Source: Paraburkholderia phenoliruptrix (GTDB lineage: Bacteria > Pseudomonadota > Gammaproteobacteria > Burkholderiales > Burkholderiaceae). From it: 64,000 bases of DNA. The notes beneath the pieces are model-generated. The model was given only the letters and a program-made list of their open reading frames with translations, made no database searches and was not told the DNA's origin. This document shows, in pieces, positions 31,900 to 40,656 of this stretch (position 1 is its first letter; each line of letters starts with the position of its first letter). The stretch covers positions 62,001 through 126,000 of the forward strand of contig NZ_CADIKB010000015.1 in NCBI RefSeq assembly GCF_902859825.1. Direction: 5' to 3'. The translations under genes were made by a program, and so were the position numbers.

Positions 31900-32835
31900 A
31901 TGAGCGTCAAAGTGTTCGAAACGAGAGAAGTCCAGAACCTGTTGAAGGCTGCCGCGAATCTTCACGGCGCAAACGGCAATGCGCGTATCACGCAGATCAC
32001 CCATCGCCTGCTGAGCGACCTCTTCAAGGCAATCGACGATCTCGACATGACGCCGGACGAGATCTGGGCGGGCGTCACCTACTTCAACAAACTCGGACAG
32101 GACGGCGAAGCGGCACTGCTGGCGGCAGGACTTGGCCTCGAAAAATACCTCGACATCCGCATGGACGCCGAGGATCGCGAAGCGGACATTCACGGCGGCA
32201 CGCCGCGCACCATTGAAGGGCCGTTGTACGTTGCCGGTGCGCCGGTGCGCGAGCGCGTGTCGAAGATCGACGTCGACGTTGATGAAGACGCCGCTCCGCT
32301 CGTTATTCGCGGCATGGTGAGCGGCCCTGACGGCAAACCGCTCGCGGGTGCGGTGGTCGAATGCTGGCATGCCAATTCCAAAGGGTTCTACTCGCATTTC
32401 GATCCGACGGGCGCCCAGAGCGCGTTCAATCTCCGCGGCGCAGTGAAGACCGGGTCCGACGGCGAATACGAGTTCCGCACGCTCATGCCGGTGGGGTACG
32501 GCTGCCCGCCCAACGGCGCGACGCAACAGTTGCTCAATTCGCTCGGCCGACACGGCAATCGACCGGCGCACGTGCATTTCTTTGTGACGAGCGACAGGAT
32601 GCGCAAGTTGACGACGCAGATCAACATCGAAGGCGACCCGCTGATCTGGGACGACTTTGCATACGCGACTCGCGAGGAACTGGTGCCGCACGTGGTGGAG
32701 AAGACGGGTGGCACGGCGTTGGGTCTGAAAGACGACGCGTATAAGGAAATCGAGTTCAACATCGCTCTGACGCCGCTCGTGCAGGGTAAGGACAACCAGG
32801 TTGTCAACCGGCCGCGCGCATCAGTGACGGCCTGA
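31900..32835 (+). CDS. catA: catechol 1,2-dioxygenase
   Basis: Intradiol ring-cleaving dioxygenase of 311 residues with a non-heme Fe(III) centre; it opens catechol to cis,cis-muconate. The N-terminal helical linker domain (about 1-100) contains TQITHRLLSDLFKAIDDLDM. The catalytic domain shows IEGPLYVAGAP (first Tyr ligand), GYGCPPNG (second Tyr) and RPAHVHFF with His224 and His226. ATG 31900 has AGGAG at 6 bases. It is divergent from catR and 107 bp upstream of benA in the same direction, so catA and benABCD may share transcription. Confidence 0.95.
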   Translation: MSVKVFETREVQNLLKAAANLHGANGNARITQITHRLLSDLFKAIDDLDMTPDEIWAGVTYFNKLGQDGEAALLAAGLGLEKYLDIRMDAEDREADIHGGTPRTIEGPLYVAGAPVRERVSKIDVDVDEDAAPLVIRGMVSGPDGKPLAGAVVECWHANSKGFYSHFDPTGAQSAFNLRGAVKTGSDGEYEFRTLMPVGYGCPPNGATQQLLNSLGRHGNRPAHVHFFVTSDRMRKLTTQINIEGDPLIWDDFAYATREELVPHVVEKTGGTALGLKDDAYKEIEFNIALTPLVQGKDNQVVNRPRASVTA

Positions 32836-32908
32836 TCGTTCAGAACGGCGGCTTGCTCGACGCATAGCTGCCGACTCTTCCGGATTAACCCATTGAACCG
32901 GTGCAGGC

Positions 32909-32923
32909 GCTCCTTCGAGGAGC
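32909..32923 (+). promoter_or_regulatory. hairpin covering the ribosome-binding site in front of benA
   Basis: GCTCCT-TCG-AGGAGC forms a compact 6-bp hairpin whose 3' arm is a good Shine-Dalgarno sequence. AGGAG stands 5 bases before an in-frame ATG at 32928, five codons upstream of the family-like benA start at 32943. The pairing would hide this site, so benA translation may be reduced or switched depending on folding. Confidence 0.4.
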
Positions 32924-32942
32924 CCGCATGGGGGGACTAGAC

Positions 32943-34301
32943 ATGTCTGCAAGTTTCGACAAGGCACGGCAACTCGAAGAGCTGCTGAGCAACGCGGTGC
33001 AGGAAGACAGGGAGAACGGCGTCTTCCGCTGCCGCCGCGACATCTTCACCAATAGCGACCTTTTCGAACTCGAAATAAAGCACATTTTTGAGCGAAACTG
33101 GGTCTACCTCGCGCACGAAAGCCAGATTCCCAACAACAACGACTACTACACCACCTGGATCGGGCGGCAGCCCGTGGTGATTACGCGGGACAAAACGGGT
33201 GAGTTGAACGCGGTCATCAATGCGTGTGCGCACAAAGGCGCGATGCTATGCCGCCGCAAACACGGCAATAAGGGCAGCTTCACGTGCCCATTTCACGGCT
33301 GGACTTTCTCGAACACGGGCAAGCTGCTGAAGGTCAAGGACGAAAAGACTACCGAGTACCCGGTGCAGTTCAACCAGCACGGCTCGCACGACCTGAGGAA
33401 GGTGGCGCGCTTTCAGAACTATCGCGGCTTCCTGTTCGGCAGCCTGAATGCCGATGTCATGCCGCTCGAAGACTACCTCGGCGAAGCAAAAGTCATCATC
33501 GACCAGATCGTGTCCCAGGCCCCCGATGGTATCGAGGTGCTGCGCGGAAACTCGTCATATATCTACGACGGCAACTGGAAGATGCAGATGGAAAACGGCT
33601 GCGACGGCTATCACGTGAGCACCGTGCACTGGAACTACGCAGCCACCATGGGGCGGCGCAAGGTCGAGGGCACGAAAGCAGTCGATGCGAATAGCTGGAG
33701 CAAGTCGGTGGCCGGTGTATACGGATTTGAGCACGGTCACATTCTGCTGTGGACGAGGACGGTGAACCCGGAAGTCCGGCCGGTATATCGGCATCGCGAG
33801 GAAATCAGGGCGCGTGTCGGCGACGTGAAGGCGGAGTTTATCGTCAATCAGACTCGCAATCTCTGCCTCTATCCGAACGTCTTCCTGATGGATCAGTTCA
33901 GCACGCAAATTCGCGTGATTCGCCCGATCAGCGTGGACAAGACCGAGGTCAACATTTTCTGCTTCGCCCCCAAGGGCGAAAGCGCCGAAGACCGTGCGAC
34001 CCGAATTCGCCAATACGAAGACTTCTTTAACGTTTCCGGGATGGGTACCAGCGACGACCTGGAAGAATTCCGCGCATGCCAGACCGGCTATGCAGGATCG
34101 GCAATCATGTGGAACGACCTGTCGCGCGGTGCACCGCTATGGATCGACGGACCGGATGAGAATGCCCGGAACATGGGCCTGAATCCTGTGATTTCCGGCG
34201 AACGCAGCGAAGATGAGGGCCTTTTTGTTGCCCAGCACGAATACTGGGTGCGCGCCATGCGCGAAGCGCTCAGGAACGAGCAGGCGAAGGTGGCGGCATG
34301 A
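32943..34301 (+). CDS. benA: benzoate 1,2-dioxygenase, large (alpha) subunit
   Basis: Ring-hydroxylating oxygenase alpha subunit of 452 residues. Rieske [2Fe-2S] ligands are C95-A-H97 and C115-P-F-H118. The mononuclear iron site follows in [12 protein letters not shown]. With benB it forms the terminal oxygenase that converts benzoate to the cis-1,2-diol. The [15 protein letters not shown] start resembles known BenA proteins. An ATG at 32928 with a stronger AGGAG site would add MGGLD; both are possible. benB overlaps the stop by 4 bp. Confidence 0.94.
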   Translation: MSASFDKARQLEELLSNAVQEDRENGVFRCRRDIFTNSDLFELEIKHIFERNWVYLAHESQIPNNNDYYTTWIGRQPVVITRDKTGELNAVINACAHKGAMLCRRKHGNKGSFTCPFHGWTFSNTGKLLKVKDEKTTEYPVQFNQHGSHDLRKVARFQNYRGFLFGSLNADVMPLEDYLGEAKVIIDQIVSQAPDGIEVLRGNSSYIYDGNWKMQMENGCDGYHVSTVHWNYAATMGRRKVEGTKAVDANSWSKSVAGVYGFEHGHILLWTRTVNPEVRPVYRHREEIRARVGDVKAEFIVNQTRNLCLYPNVFLMDQFSTQIRVIRPISVDKTEVNIFCFAPKGESAEDRATRIRQYEDFFNVSGMGTSDDLEEFRACQTGYAGSAIMWNDLSRGAPLWIDGPDENARNMGLNPVISGERSEDEGLFVAQHEYWVRAMREALRNEQAKVAA

Positions 34302-34786
34302 GCATCGACTATCACGCAATCTGCAAGGCGCTGTATCAGGAAGCCCGTTTTCTGGACGACCGCCAGTGGGACGAATGGCTCGCTTGCTACACGGACGATG
34401 TCACCTACTGGATGCCCGCCTGGGACGACGACGACCGGATCACCGAAGATCCCCACAGCCAGATCTCGTTGATGTACTACCCGGATAGGGGCGGCCTGGA
34501 AGACCGCGTGTTTCGTATCAAAACCGAGCGAAGCGGCGCTTCAATGCCCGAGCCTCGCACGAGCCACAACATCACGAACGTGGAAGTGCTGGCCGCGCGC
34601 GAAAACGAAGTGGACGTTCGCTATAACTTCAACACGCTGAGTCACCGGTACAAGGTGACGGACCAGTTTTTTGGCGCCTGCACTGTGACCTTGCGCAGGG
34701 TCGATGACCGGCTGCTGATCTCCAGCAAGAAGATCGTGCTGAAGAACGACTATATCCGCCAGGTGCTCGACGTCTACCACGTTTGA
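34298..34786 (+). CDS. benB: benzoate 1,2-dioxygenase, small (beta) subunit
   Basis: Protein of 162 residues in the ring-hydroxylating beta-subunit family (NTF2-like fold). Recognisable: [45 protein letters not shown] and the C-terminal [10 protein letters not shown]. It is structural in the alpha3beta3 oxygenase. Its ATG overlaps the benA stop (ATGA), typical of coupled translation of stoichiometric subunits. Confidence 0.94.
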   Translation: MSIDYHAICKALYQEARFLDDRQWDEWLACYTDDVTYWMPAWDDDDRITEDPHSQISLMYYPDRGGLEDRVFRIKTERSGASMPEPRTSHNITNVEVLAARENEVDVRYNFNTLSHRYKVTDQFFGACTVTLRRVDDRLLISSKKIVLKNDYIRQVLDVYHV

Positions 34787-34824
34787 AGCCAGTTGCAGGA
34801 AGACACCAGGAAGTAGGAGGCAAG

Positions 34825-35847
34825 ATGTCCAGCTACAACATCGCACTGAACTTTGAAGACGGCGTGACCCGCTTTGTCGAGTGCAGAGACGGCGAGAAGG
34901 TCCTCGATGCGGCCTTTCGCGCAAGAATCAACCTGCCGATGGATTGCTCCGACGGCGTTTGCGGTACCTGCAAGTGCCGCGCGGAGAGCGGCGACTATGA
35001 TCTCGGGGACGACTACATCGAGGACGCCCTGAGCGACGACGAAAAGGAGCGTGGACTCGTGCTGACCTGCCAGATGGTGCCGCACAGCGACTGTGTTATT
35101 TCGGTGCCGGCGTCGTCGACGGCGTGCAAGACAGGGCAAAACGCGTTTGCAGCGACCGTTTCGAAAGTGGAGCAGCACAACGATGCCGCCGTGGTCCTCG
35201 AGCTGGATATAGAAAGCGTGCCTCCCGTTTTCCTCGCTGGCCAGTACGTCAACATCCACGTTCCAGGCAGCGCTGCGCACCGATCCTATTCGTTCTCGTC
35301 CGCGCCTGGGGAATCAAAAATACGCTTCCTGATTAAAAGGATTCCCGGCGGCGTGATGAGCACGTGGCTCCAGTCGGCACAGCCGGGCAACAAGGTGGAA
35401 ATGACCGGGCCGCTGGGAAGCTTCTATCTGCGTGCCGTGGAACGACCGCTGTTGTTTCTTGCAGGCGGCACGGGACTCGCTCCTTTCCTGTCGATGCTGG
35501 AGGTATTGGTCCGAGCGAAATCGCAGCACAAAGTTCACCTTATCTATGGCGTCACGCGTGAGCTCGATCTGGTTTGCGTCGATGCGATCGAGGCGTATGC
35601 GGGGCAGTTGCCGAACTTTACGTTCAGCACGGTCGTCGCGGAAGACGCGTCGACGCATCCTCGCAAAGGGTGGGTGACGCAGCACATTGCGCCTGAGTGT
35701 CTGAACGACGGCGACGTGGATGTCTACCTATGCGGTCCTCCGCCAATGGTCGACGCTGTGCGCAAATATTTCGACGACAACGGCGTCGAGCCTCACAGCT
35801 TCCATTACGAGAAATTCACGCCCAACGCAGCCGCGGTGACAGCATGA
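34825..35847 (+). CDS. benC: benzoate 1,2-dioxygenase electron-transfer component (reductase)
   Basis: Reductase of 340 residues that passes electrons from NADH to the BenAB oxygenase. It has an N-terminal plant-type [2Fe-2S] ferredoxin domain (about 1-95; CSDGVCGTC with a later LTCQM cysteine). An FAD domain follows with RSYSFSSAPGE, then an NAD domain with LFLAGGTGLAPFLSML and CGPPPMVDAV. AGGAGG sits 5 bases before ATG 34825, deciding that start over an in-frame ATG at 34783 that overlaps benB. The stop overlaps benD by 4 bp. Confidence 0.95.
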   Translation: MSSYNIALNFEDGVTRFVECRDGEKVLDAAFRARINLPMDCSDGVCGTCKCRAESGDYDLGDDYIEDALSDDEKERGLVLTCQMVPHSDCVISVPASSTACKTGQNAFAATVSKVEQHNDAAVVLELDIESVPPVFLAGQYVNIHVPGSAAHRSYSFSSAPGESKIRFLIKRIPGGVMSTWLQSAQPGNKVEMTGPLGSFYLRAVERPLLFLAGGTGLAPFLSMLEVLVRAKSQHKVHLIYGVTRELDLVCVDAIEAYAGQLPNFTFSTVVAEDASTHPRKGWVTQHIAPECLNDGDVDVYLCGPPPMVDAVRKYFDDNGVEPHSFHYEKFTPNAAAVTA

Positions 35848-36620
35848 GCGCGCAGCGATTCCAGCATAAGGTCATGGTTGTCACGGGCGCTGCACAGGGT
35901 ATCGGCCGCGGCGTCGCGTTGCGTGCAGCGGCCGAGGGCGCGAAAGTTCTGTTTGTCGATCGCGCCGACTTCGTGTCCGAGGTAGCGGCCGAGGCGACGG
36001 GGGCGGACACGGCCGGCTTCATTGCCGATCTGGAGACCTACGAAGGCGCCGCTTCGACCATGGCATTTGCCGTGCGGAAGTTTGGCCGCATCGATATTCT
36101 CGTTAATGGCGTGGGCGGCGCAATCCGCATGCGGCCGTATGCGGAGTTCGAGCCGGCTCAGATCGATGCCGAAATTCGCCGCTCGCTCATGCCGACGTTA
36201 TACGCCTGTCACGCGGTCCTGCCTCACATGCTCGCGCAAGGTCGCGGGACCATCGTCAATGTATCGTCGAATGCAACACGCGGCATTCGCCGTGTTCCGT
36301 ACTCGGCCGCGAAGGGCGGCGTCAACGCAATGACGCAGTCGCTCGCGATGGAGTATGGCGCGCACAACATCCGCGTGGTGGCCACTGCGCCCGGTGGAAC
36401 CGAGGCACCTGCGCGGCGTGTGCCACGCAACGCCACCGGCGATACTGATCAGGAAAAGATGTGGATGAGCGAGGCGGTGAACCAGGTCACGCAGTCCACT
36501 TTCTTCAAGCGTTACGGCACGCTCGACGAGCAGGTCGCGCCGATTCTTTTTCTTGCGTCGGACGAAGCGGGGTATGTGACCGGCGCTGTTTTGCCCGTGG
36601 CCGGTGGTGACAACGGCTAG
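35844..36620 (+). CDS. benD: 1,6-dihydroxycyclohexa-2,4-diene-1-carboxylate dehydrogenase
   Basis: Short-chain dehydrogenase of 258 residues that oxidises and decarboxylates the benzoate diol to catechol with NAD. Rossmann motif VTGAAQGIGRGVAL, NAG-equivalent VNGVGGAIRMRP, catalytic Ser in IVNVSSNATRG and Tyr-Lys in PYSAAKGG. The ATG overlaps the benC stop. It completes benABCD; its product, catechol, is the substrate of catA 3 kb upstream in the same cluster. Confidence 0.94.
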   Translation: MSAQRFQHKVMVVTGAAQGIGRGVALRAAAEGAKVLFVDRADFVSEVAAEATGADTAGFIADLETYEGAASTMAFAVRKFGRIDILVNGVGGAIRMRPYAEFEPAQIDAEIRRSLMPTLYACHAVLPHMLAQGRGTIVNVSSNATRGIRRVPYSAAKGGVNAMTQSLAMEYGAHNIRVVATAPGGTEAPARRVPRNATGDTDQEKMWMSEAVNQVTQSTFFKRYGTLDEQVAPILFLASDEAGYVTGAVLPVAGGDNG

Positions 36621-36760
36621 GCTCGCATGTCAGTTGCCAATCGTATCGCTTTCACGGCCCGCGATACGCCAAGCCGCCGCAGGTCCATTTGCAGCGGCTT
36701 GAACAAGTGCACACCGGTGAAGCCGCGTTCGCCGCGAGTGCCGCCATCGGCCCGCGCGCA

Positions 36761-37213
36761 TCAACTCTTCAGGTCGTCCGGTACCTTGCCCCCGTTCTCC
36801 GCCAGCTTCTGCATGACCTCTTTATGCAGCCACATGTTCATTGCCGCGGAGTCTTCCGTATTGCCGGTGTAGTGCAGCTCGGACGCGAGCTCCTTCCGCG
36901 CCGCGAGGCTGCTGTCGAGACCCAGCAGTTTCAGCAGATCGACAATGGACGTGCGCCAGTTCAACTTTTCGCCGCTGCTGTCCTGCATTTTCGTCAGCAC
37001 CGCTTCGACGTCGACGGTGGGCATGGGCGTGACGGGCGGCTGCGAATTGCCGGCTGCCGTCGTGGAGGGCGTGGCGGGCGTGCCCGCGGGCGCACTCGCG
37101 CTGCCGGGCGCGGCGGTGGGCCCAGCGGCCGCGCCGGCCGTCGCGCCCGAGGCTGTATTGGCGGGATGGTCGTGAGGGAAAATCTTGTTGAGAATGCTTG
37201 AAAAAATGCTCAT
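36761..37213 (-). CDS. DUF3597 domain protein
   Basis: Small protein of 150 residues. The N-terminus MSIFSSILNKIFPH is followed by a Pro/Ala/Thr-rich segment (about 20-70) and a conserved C-terminal domain (VDVEAVLTKMQDSSGEKLNW, SIVDLLKLLGLDSSLAARKE, NMWLHKEVMQKLAENGGKVP). This is the DUF3597 family, compact helical proteins of unknown function. GAGGAGC is well placed before ATG 37213, preferred over a 9-residue upstream extension. It stands alone between benD and a divergent small gene. Confidence 0.88.
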   Translation of the reverse strand: MSIFSSILNKIFPHDHPANTASGATAGAAAGPTAAPGSASAPAGTPATPSTTAAGNSQPPVTPMPTVDVEAVLTKMQDSSGEKLNWRTSIVDLLKLLGLDSSLAARKELASELHYTGNTEDSAAMNMWLHKEVMQKLAENGGKVPDDLKS

Positions 37214-37451
37214 GTGTCGCTCCTCGTTCGTGCCGGCCAATGCGGCCGGCGTTGGGGAAAACGCAATGCCCGTGCCTGTGGGGCGAGTCTCGCGCTATGC
37301 GCCATTGCGTGCTGTCACGGGTAATGGTCAGATGTTTTACTCGCGCATGCGCGTGAGAAAAAATCGGTATCCTAACTAACTGGCGCGCCTCTTCGCGCGG
37401 CACGGTGTTTGCTCGACCTTGTCCACTCAACGGAAAGAGAGGGAGGTTGAA

Positions 37452-37730
37452 ATGGTGGAGTCTTATCAAAGCACGAGCTCCGGTTCCGCCGATGTCGCGG
37501 GCAATGACAGCCTCGCGGGAAGGCCGAATGGCAGCGAAGAACTGCGCGCTCGCAGCGCGATGACGTTGTCGGAACTGAAGGACAGGCTTGCCGGCGCGCA
37601 AGACGTGGTCAAGACGAAATATCGCGTCGTGTCCGAATCGACCGACGACTTCGTTCATGACAGTCCGTGGAAGGCGGTGACGATGGCGCTGATCGGCGGG
37701 CTCATCATCGGTATGCTGGCTGCGCGGTAG
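37452..37730 (+). CDS. ElaB/YqjD/DUF883-like inner-membrane-anchored protein
   Basis: Protein of 92 residues: a charged helical region (about 1-70; TLSELKDRLAGAQDVVKTKY) followed by one C-terminal membrane helix with Gly spacing (MALIGGLIIGMLAAR). This is the plan of the ElaB/YqjD/DUF883 family, tail-anchored proteins linked to stationary phase and ribosome binding in Escherichia coli. GGGAGG 6 bases before ATG 37452 decides the start; an upstream TTG is less likely. Confidence 0.85.
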   Translation: MVESYQSTSSGSADVAGNDSLAGRPNGSEELRARSAMTLSELKDRLAGAQDVVKTKYRVVSESTDDFVHDSPWKAVTMALIGGLIIGMLAAR

Positions 37731-37851
37731 TGCGGGTTTCGTCAACACGCAGGTACTGCTTCCGCGCCATGCGATCCGTGTCCATGCCGCCGCATTGAAC
37801 GCGGCGGCATGGACAGTCAAACGCCTGTTAGGGCGTGAGCGTCACCTTGCT

Positions 37852-38325
37852 TCAGTGTTCGCTCGGCCGGATAGCCGGATCGTCCTCGACGACTTCGCGC
37901 GTCGCGGACCAATACGGCTGGCGGTTGTAGTAGTTGTAAGTCGATTCGCCCCAGACCGGATCGGCCATGGACGGCCAGTGGTCCTTGTCGAAGCCGGGGT
38001 CGTCTTTCAGGCGCTGCGCCGTGATGTCGACGAAGAAGCACTTCTGATCCGTATCGAGAGTCAGCGCACTCCACGGAATGGCGTGCAGGTTGGCTCCCAT
38101 CCCAAGGAAACCGCCCTCCGAGAGCACCGCGTAGGCGATGCGTCCGTTGCGGACGTCGAGCATGATGTCGGAAATCTTGCCGACATGTTCACCGTCCGAA
38201 GACATCACCTTGGTTCCGTCGAGCGTGGCCGCGGCCATGACGTCCGGCCCTGGACCTTCGCCGACACCGCCGCCCACAATCTTCGCTCCGCCTCGAGTGG
38301 CGCCTTGCGGGTTGATTGAGCCCAT
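37852..38325 (-). CDS. PRC-barrel domain protein
   Basis: Protein of 157 residues with a PRC-barrel domain at about residues 30-105 (TLDGTKVMSSDGEHVGKISD, RIAYAVLSEGGFLGMGANLH, AIPWSALTLDTD). The N-terminal Gly-rich segment carries no signal peptide. Such proteins are common in Burkholderia next to other stress-induced small genes; a specific role is not known. An excellent AAGGAGG site precedes the ATG. crcB lies upstream on the same strand, 69 bp away, so the two may be cotranscribed under the fluoride switch or independently expressed. Confidence 0.88.
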   Translation of the reverse strand: MGSINPQGATRGGAKIVGGGVGEGPGPDVMAAATLDGTKVMSSDGEHVGKISDIMLDVRNGRIAYAVLSEGGFLGMGANLHAIPWSALTLDTDQKCFFVDITAQRLKDDPGFDKDHWPSMADPVWGESTYNYYNRQPYWSATREVVEDDPAIRPSEH

Positions 38326-38394
38326 CTTTCACCTCCTTGAACGAAAAGGGTGCGTTTCAAGGTGCGCAAACGGCGTGCCCGGGCGAGCCGCGCT

Positions 38395-38775
38395 TTAGCG
38401 TGAAAGAAGAGCGACCGTGGCGATGCCGAGAATCGTCATGAGAAGCGAGGCGCCGACGTGAATGGCGACTTCGCCGGCCGCCCAGCCGAGGCGTCCGTCC
38501 TGCAGATGTTGCACGACTTCGGCGGAAAAGGTGGAAAAGGTGGACAGTCCGCCCATCATGCCGGTGATGACGAAGAGCCGCCATTCCGGCGCGATGTGCG
38601 GCGCGCGGGCGAAGCCTGCAACGGCGACGCCGATCACGTAGCCCGCAATTACGTTGGAGGCGAAAGTGCCGAGGGGCAACGACGGAAAGAGCGCGTTCAG
38701 GCGAAGCCCGAGAAACCAGCGAAACAGCGAGCCGAGCCCGCCGCCAATAGCGACCGCGAAGAGGGACCAATACAT
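38395..38775 (-). CDS. crcB: fluoride ion channel CrcB/Fluc
   Basis: Membrane protein of 126 residues with four helices, forming dual-topology dimers that export fluoride. Family marks: [17 protein letters not shown] in helix 1, [15 protein letters not shown] with the conserved Asn in helix 2, and [16 protein letters not shown] with the phenylalanine/serine track in helix 3. The assignment is supported independently by a fluoride riboswitch 80 bp upstream. No strong Shine-Dalgarno is visible at ATG 38775, consistent with control through the leader. Confidence 0.95.
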   Translation of the reverse strand: MYWSLFAVAIGGGLGSLFRWFLGLRLNALFPSLPLGTFASNVIAGYVIGVAVAGFARAPHIAPEWRLFVITGMMGGLSTFSTFSAEVVQHLQDGRLGWAAGEVAIHVGASLLMTILGIATVALLSR

Positions 38776-38855
38776 GAACGGGGCCTGACGAAACCGGAGT
38801 CAACGAGCCGGGCTGAGCGGGAGACGCGGTGCCGCCTCCGCGCGGGTCCGGGGAA

Positions 38856-38944
38856 GCAGGCATTATCAGCACGAGGCGGTTAGTGAGCATTCGCCGAAAC
38901 CACACACCGCGTGGCCGGGATGCTCAATGGAGAATGCCATCTCC
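38856..38944 (-). promoter_or_regulatory. fluoride riboswitch (crcB RNA motif)
   Basis: Read on the minus strand, GGAGATGGCATTCTCC (ending at 38929) is followed by an inserted hairpin (TGAGCAT 38920-38926 with ATGCTCA 38884-38890). Then come CTAACCGCC and GCTGATAATGCCTGC, ending at 38856. GGCATT in the first block pairs with AATGCC in the last, and GGAGA pairs with TCTCC, as in the fluoride aptamer. It lies 80 bp upstream of crcB in the same direction. The expression platform is not obvious; the GC-rich stretch between aptamer and ATG could fold over the start. Confidence 0.92.
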
Positions 38945-39029
38945 AGCGCGCAAGTCTAACATCCGCGACTCCATGGGGACAGGTCGCGCACGGCCGTGCG
39001 CATGCCTTGCGCGCCTGCCACGGCCGCGT

Positions 39030-40232
39030 TCAGCCAAGGCTTTCGCGCTCCGGCGTCGCGGAAATCCGGTGGATCGACAGGTCCGCGCCGTTGTACTCGT
39101 CTTCCTGGTCGAGCCGCAAGCCCACCGTCAGGCGGATGGCGCCGTACACGAGCGTGCCGCCGAGCGTCGCCACGACAATGCCGCCGAGCGTGCCCAGCAC
39201 CTGCGCGCCGAACGACACGCCGCCCATGCCGCCGAGCGCCCGCAAGCCGAAGATGCCCGCCGCGATGCCGCCCCACGCGCCGCACAAGCCGTGCAGCGGC
39301 CAGACGCCGAGCACGTCGTCGATCCGCCAGCGGTTCTGCACGCACGTGAACATATAGACGAACAGCACGCCCGCGATGCCGCCTGTCACGAGGGCGCCGA
39401 GCGGGTGCATCAGGTCCGAACCGGCGCAGACGGCGACGAGGCCGGCAAGCGGCCCGTTGTAGGTGAAGCCCGGGTCGTTGCGCCCCGCGAGCCACGCGGT
39501 CAGCGTGCCGCCGACCATCGCCATTAGGGAATTGACGGCGACGAGGCCGCTGATTTTGTCGACGGTCTGCGCGCTCATCACGTTAAAGCCGAACCAGCCG
39601 ACTGCCAGCACCCACGCGCCGAGCGCCAGAAACGGAATATTCGACGGCGGATGCGCGGCGATCCCGCCGTCGCGGTGATAGCGCCCGTGGCGGGCGCCGA
39701 GCAGCAGCACGGCGGGCAAGGCAACCCAGCCGCCGAACGCGTGCACGACGACCGAGCCCGCGAAGTCGTGGAAGGGCGCCCCGAACGTCTGGCTGATCCA
39801 CGCCTGCACGCCGAAGCGCTCGTTCCACGCCATGCCCTCGAAGAACGGATAAATGAATCCCACCAGCACGAAGGTCGCGAAAAGCTGCGGATTAAATTTG
39901 GAGCGTTCCGCTATACCGCCCGAGACGATCGCCGGAATCGCGGCCGCGAAGGTGAGCAGGAAGAAGAAGCGCACGAGCGCATAGCCGTTGTGCGCCGCGA
40001 GCAGCTCGGCGCTGCCGAAGAACTGCACGCCGTACGCGATCGTGTAACCGATAAAGAAATACGCGATCGTGGAGACCGAGAAGTCCACCAGAATCTTGAC
40101 CAGTGCGTTCACCTGGTTCTTCTTGCGCACGGTGCCCAGTTCCAGAAACGCAAACCCCGCGTGCATGGCGAGCACCATCGCGGCCCCGAGCAGAAGAAAG
40201 AGCGTATCGGTGCCGGTTTTCAAGCTTTCCAT
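39030..40232 (-). CDS. amt: ammonium transporter (Amt family)
   Basis: Membrane protein of 400 residues with about eleven helices. Landmarks: MVLAMHAGFAFLELGTVRKK, AIPAIVSGGIAERSKFNPQL, FAGSVVVHAFGGWVALPAVL with the first pore His, FNVMSAQTVDK, and VWPLHGLCGAWGGIAAGIFG with the second. It conducts ammonium across the inner membrane. No N-terminal signal and no fused sensor domain. No glnK gene is adjacent, which is unusual for amtB. A sigma-54 promoter lies upstream, so nitrogen-limited expression is likely. Confidence 0.93.
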   Translation of the reverse strand: MESLKTGTDTLFLLLGAAMVLAMHAGFAFLELGTVRKKNQVNALVKILVDFSVSTIAYFFIGYTIAYGVQFFGSAELLAAHNGYALVRFFFLLTFAAAIPAIVSGGIAERSKFNPQLFATFVLVGFIYPFFEGMAWNERFGVQAWISQTFGAPFHDFAGSVVVHAFGGWVALPAVLLLGARHGRYHRDGGIAAHPPSNIPFLALGAWVLAVGWFGFNVMSAQTVDKISGLVAVNSLMAMVGGTLTAWLAGRNDPGFTYNGPLAGLVAVCAGSDLMHPLGALVTGGIAGVLFVYMFTCVQNRWRIDDVLGVWPLHGLCGAWGGIAAGIFGLRALGGMGGVSFGAQVLGTLGGIVVATLGGTLVYGAIRLTVGLRLDQEDEYNGADLSIHRISATPERESLG

Positions 40233-40656
40233 CGATTATTTCCGCTTATGCCAAAAAACCGGGCATCGAATGCAAGAAGTGGGCCAAAACGGTGCTTGAG
40301 GCGCGCTAGCGGTGCGGAGCCGCACAGGCTTGGGATTTCGAGACAAAGGGATGCAGCTCGCGCGGGCGGTATGCACCTGCGTCGGTATGAAAAAGCACAA
40401 AAAACGTGCGTGAATATCCCCTTTTTGGTTCTTATGATCCATTGCGGGTCGGAACTTTTCGTGCAGCTTACGCCCGGGGCATGGTTCCTGCGTCCCGCTC
40501 GCGTCAGGACGTCGCGGGGCACGGGCCTTTCAGCTACGGGCGGCCGCCCTGGCGGACAGAGTCTGGGTTATGGCGTGCCCCTATGTTTCGCAGCCAAACG
40601 CCGACATAATGTCCCGTCCTGGCTCACGACCGTCGGCCACCTTTGAATGCGCACGC
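40233..40656. other. 424-bp divergent gap between amt and the histidine kinase gene
   Basis: It contains the sigma-54 promoter on the amt side and a GTGCGGAGCCGCAC palindrome at about 40314-40327. An A/T-rich stretch near 40387-40440 is the best place for the kinase promoter. I find no supported small gene. Confidence 0.5.
40271..40286 (-). promoter_or_regulatory. sigma-54 promoter of the ammonium transporter gene
   Basis: On the minus strand TGGCCC-ACTTC-TTGCA matches the sigma-54 consensus TGGCAC-N5-TTGCW at all but one position, with the essential GG (-24) and GC (-12) present at the right spacing. It ends about 38 bp before the start codon. NtrC control is the expected consequence for an amt gene. 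Confidence 0.65.

Noticed and set aside
36671..36700. Possible terminator (AAGCCGC...GCGGCTT) between benD and the DUF3597 gene
   Set aside because: The stem is short, the loop long, and no T run follows on either strand.
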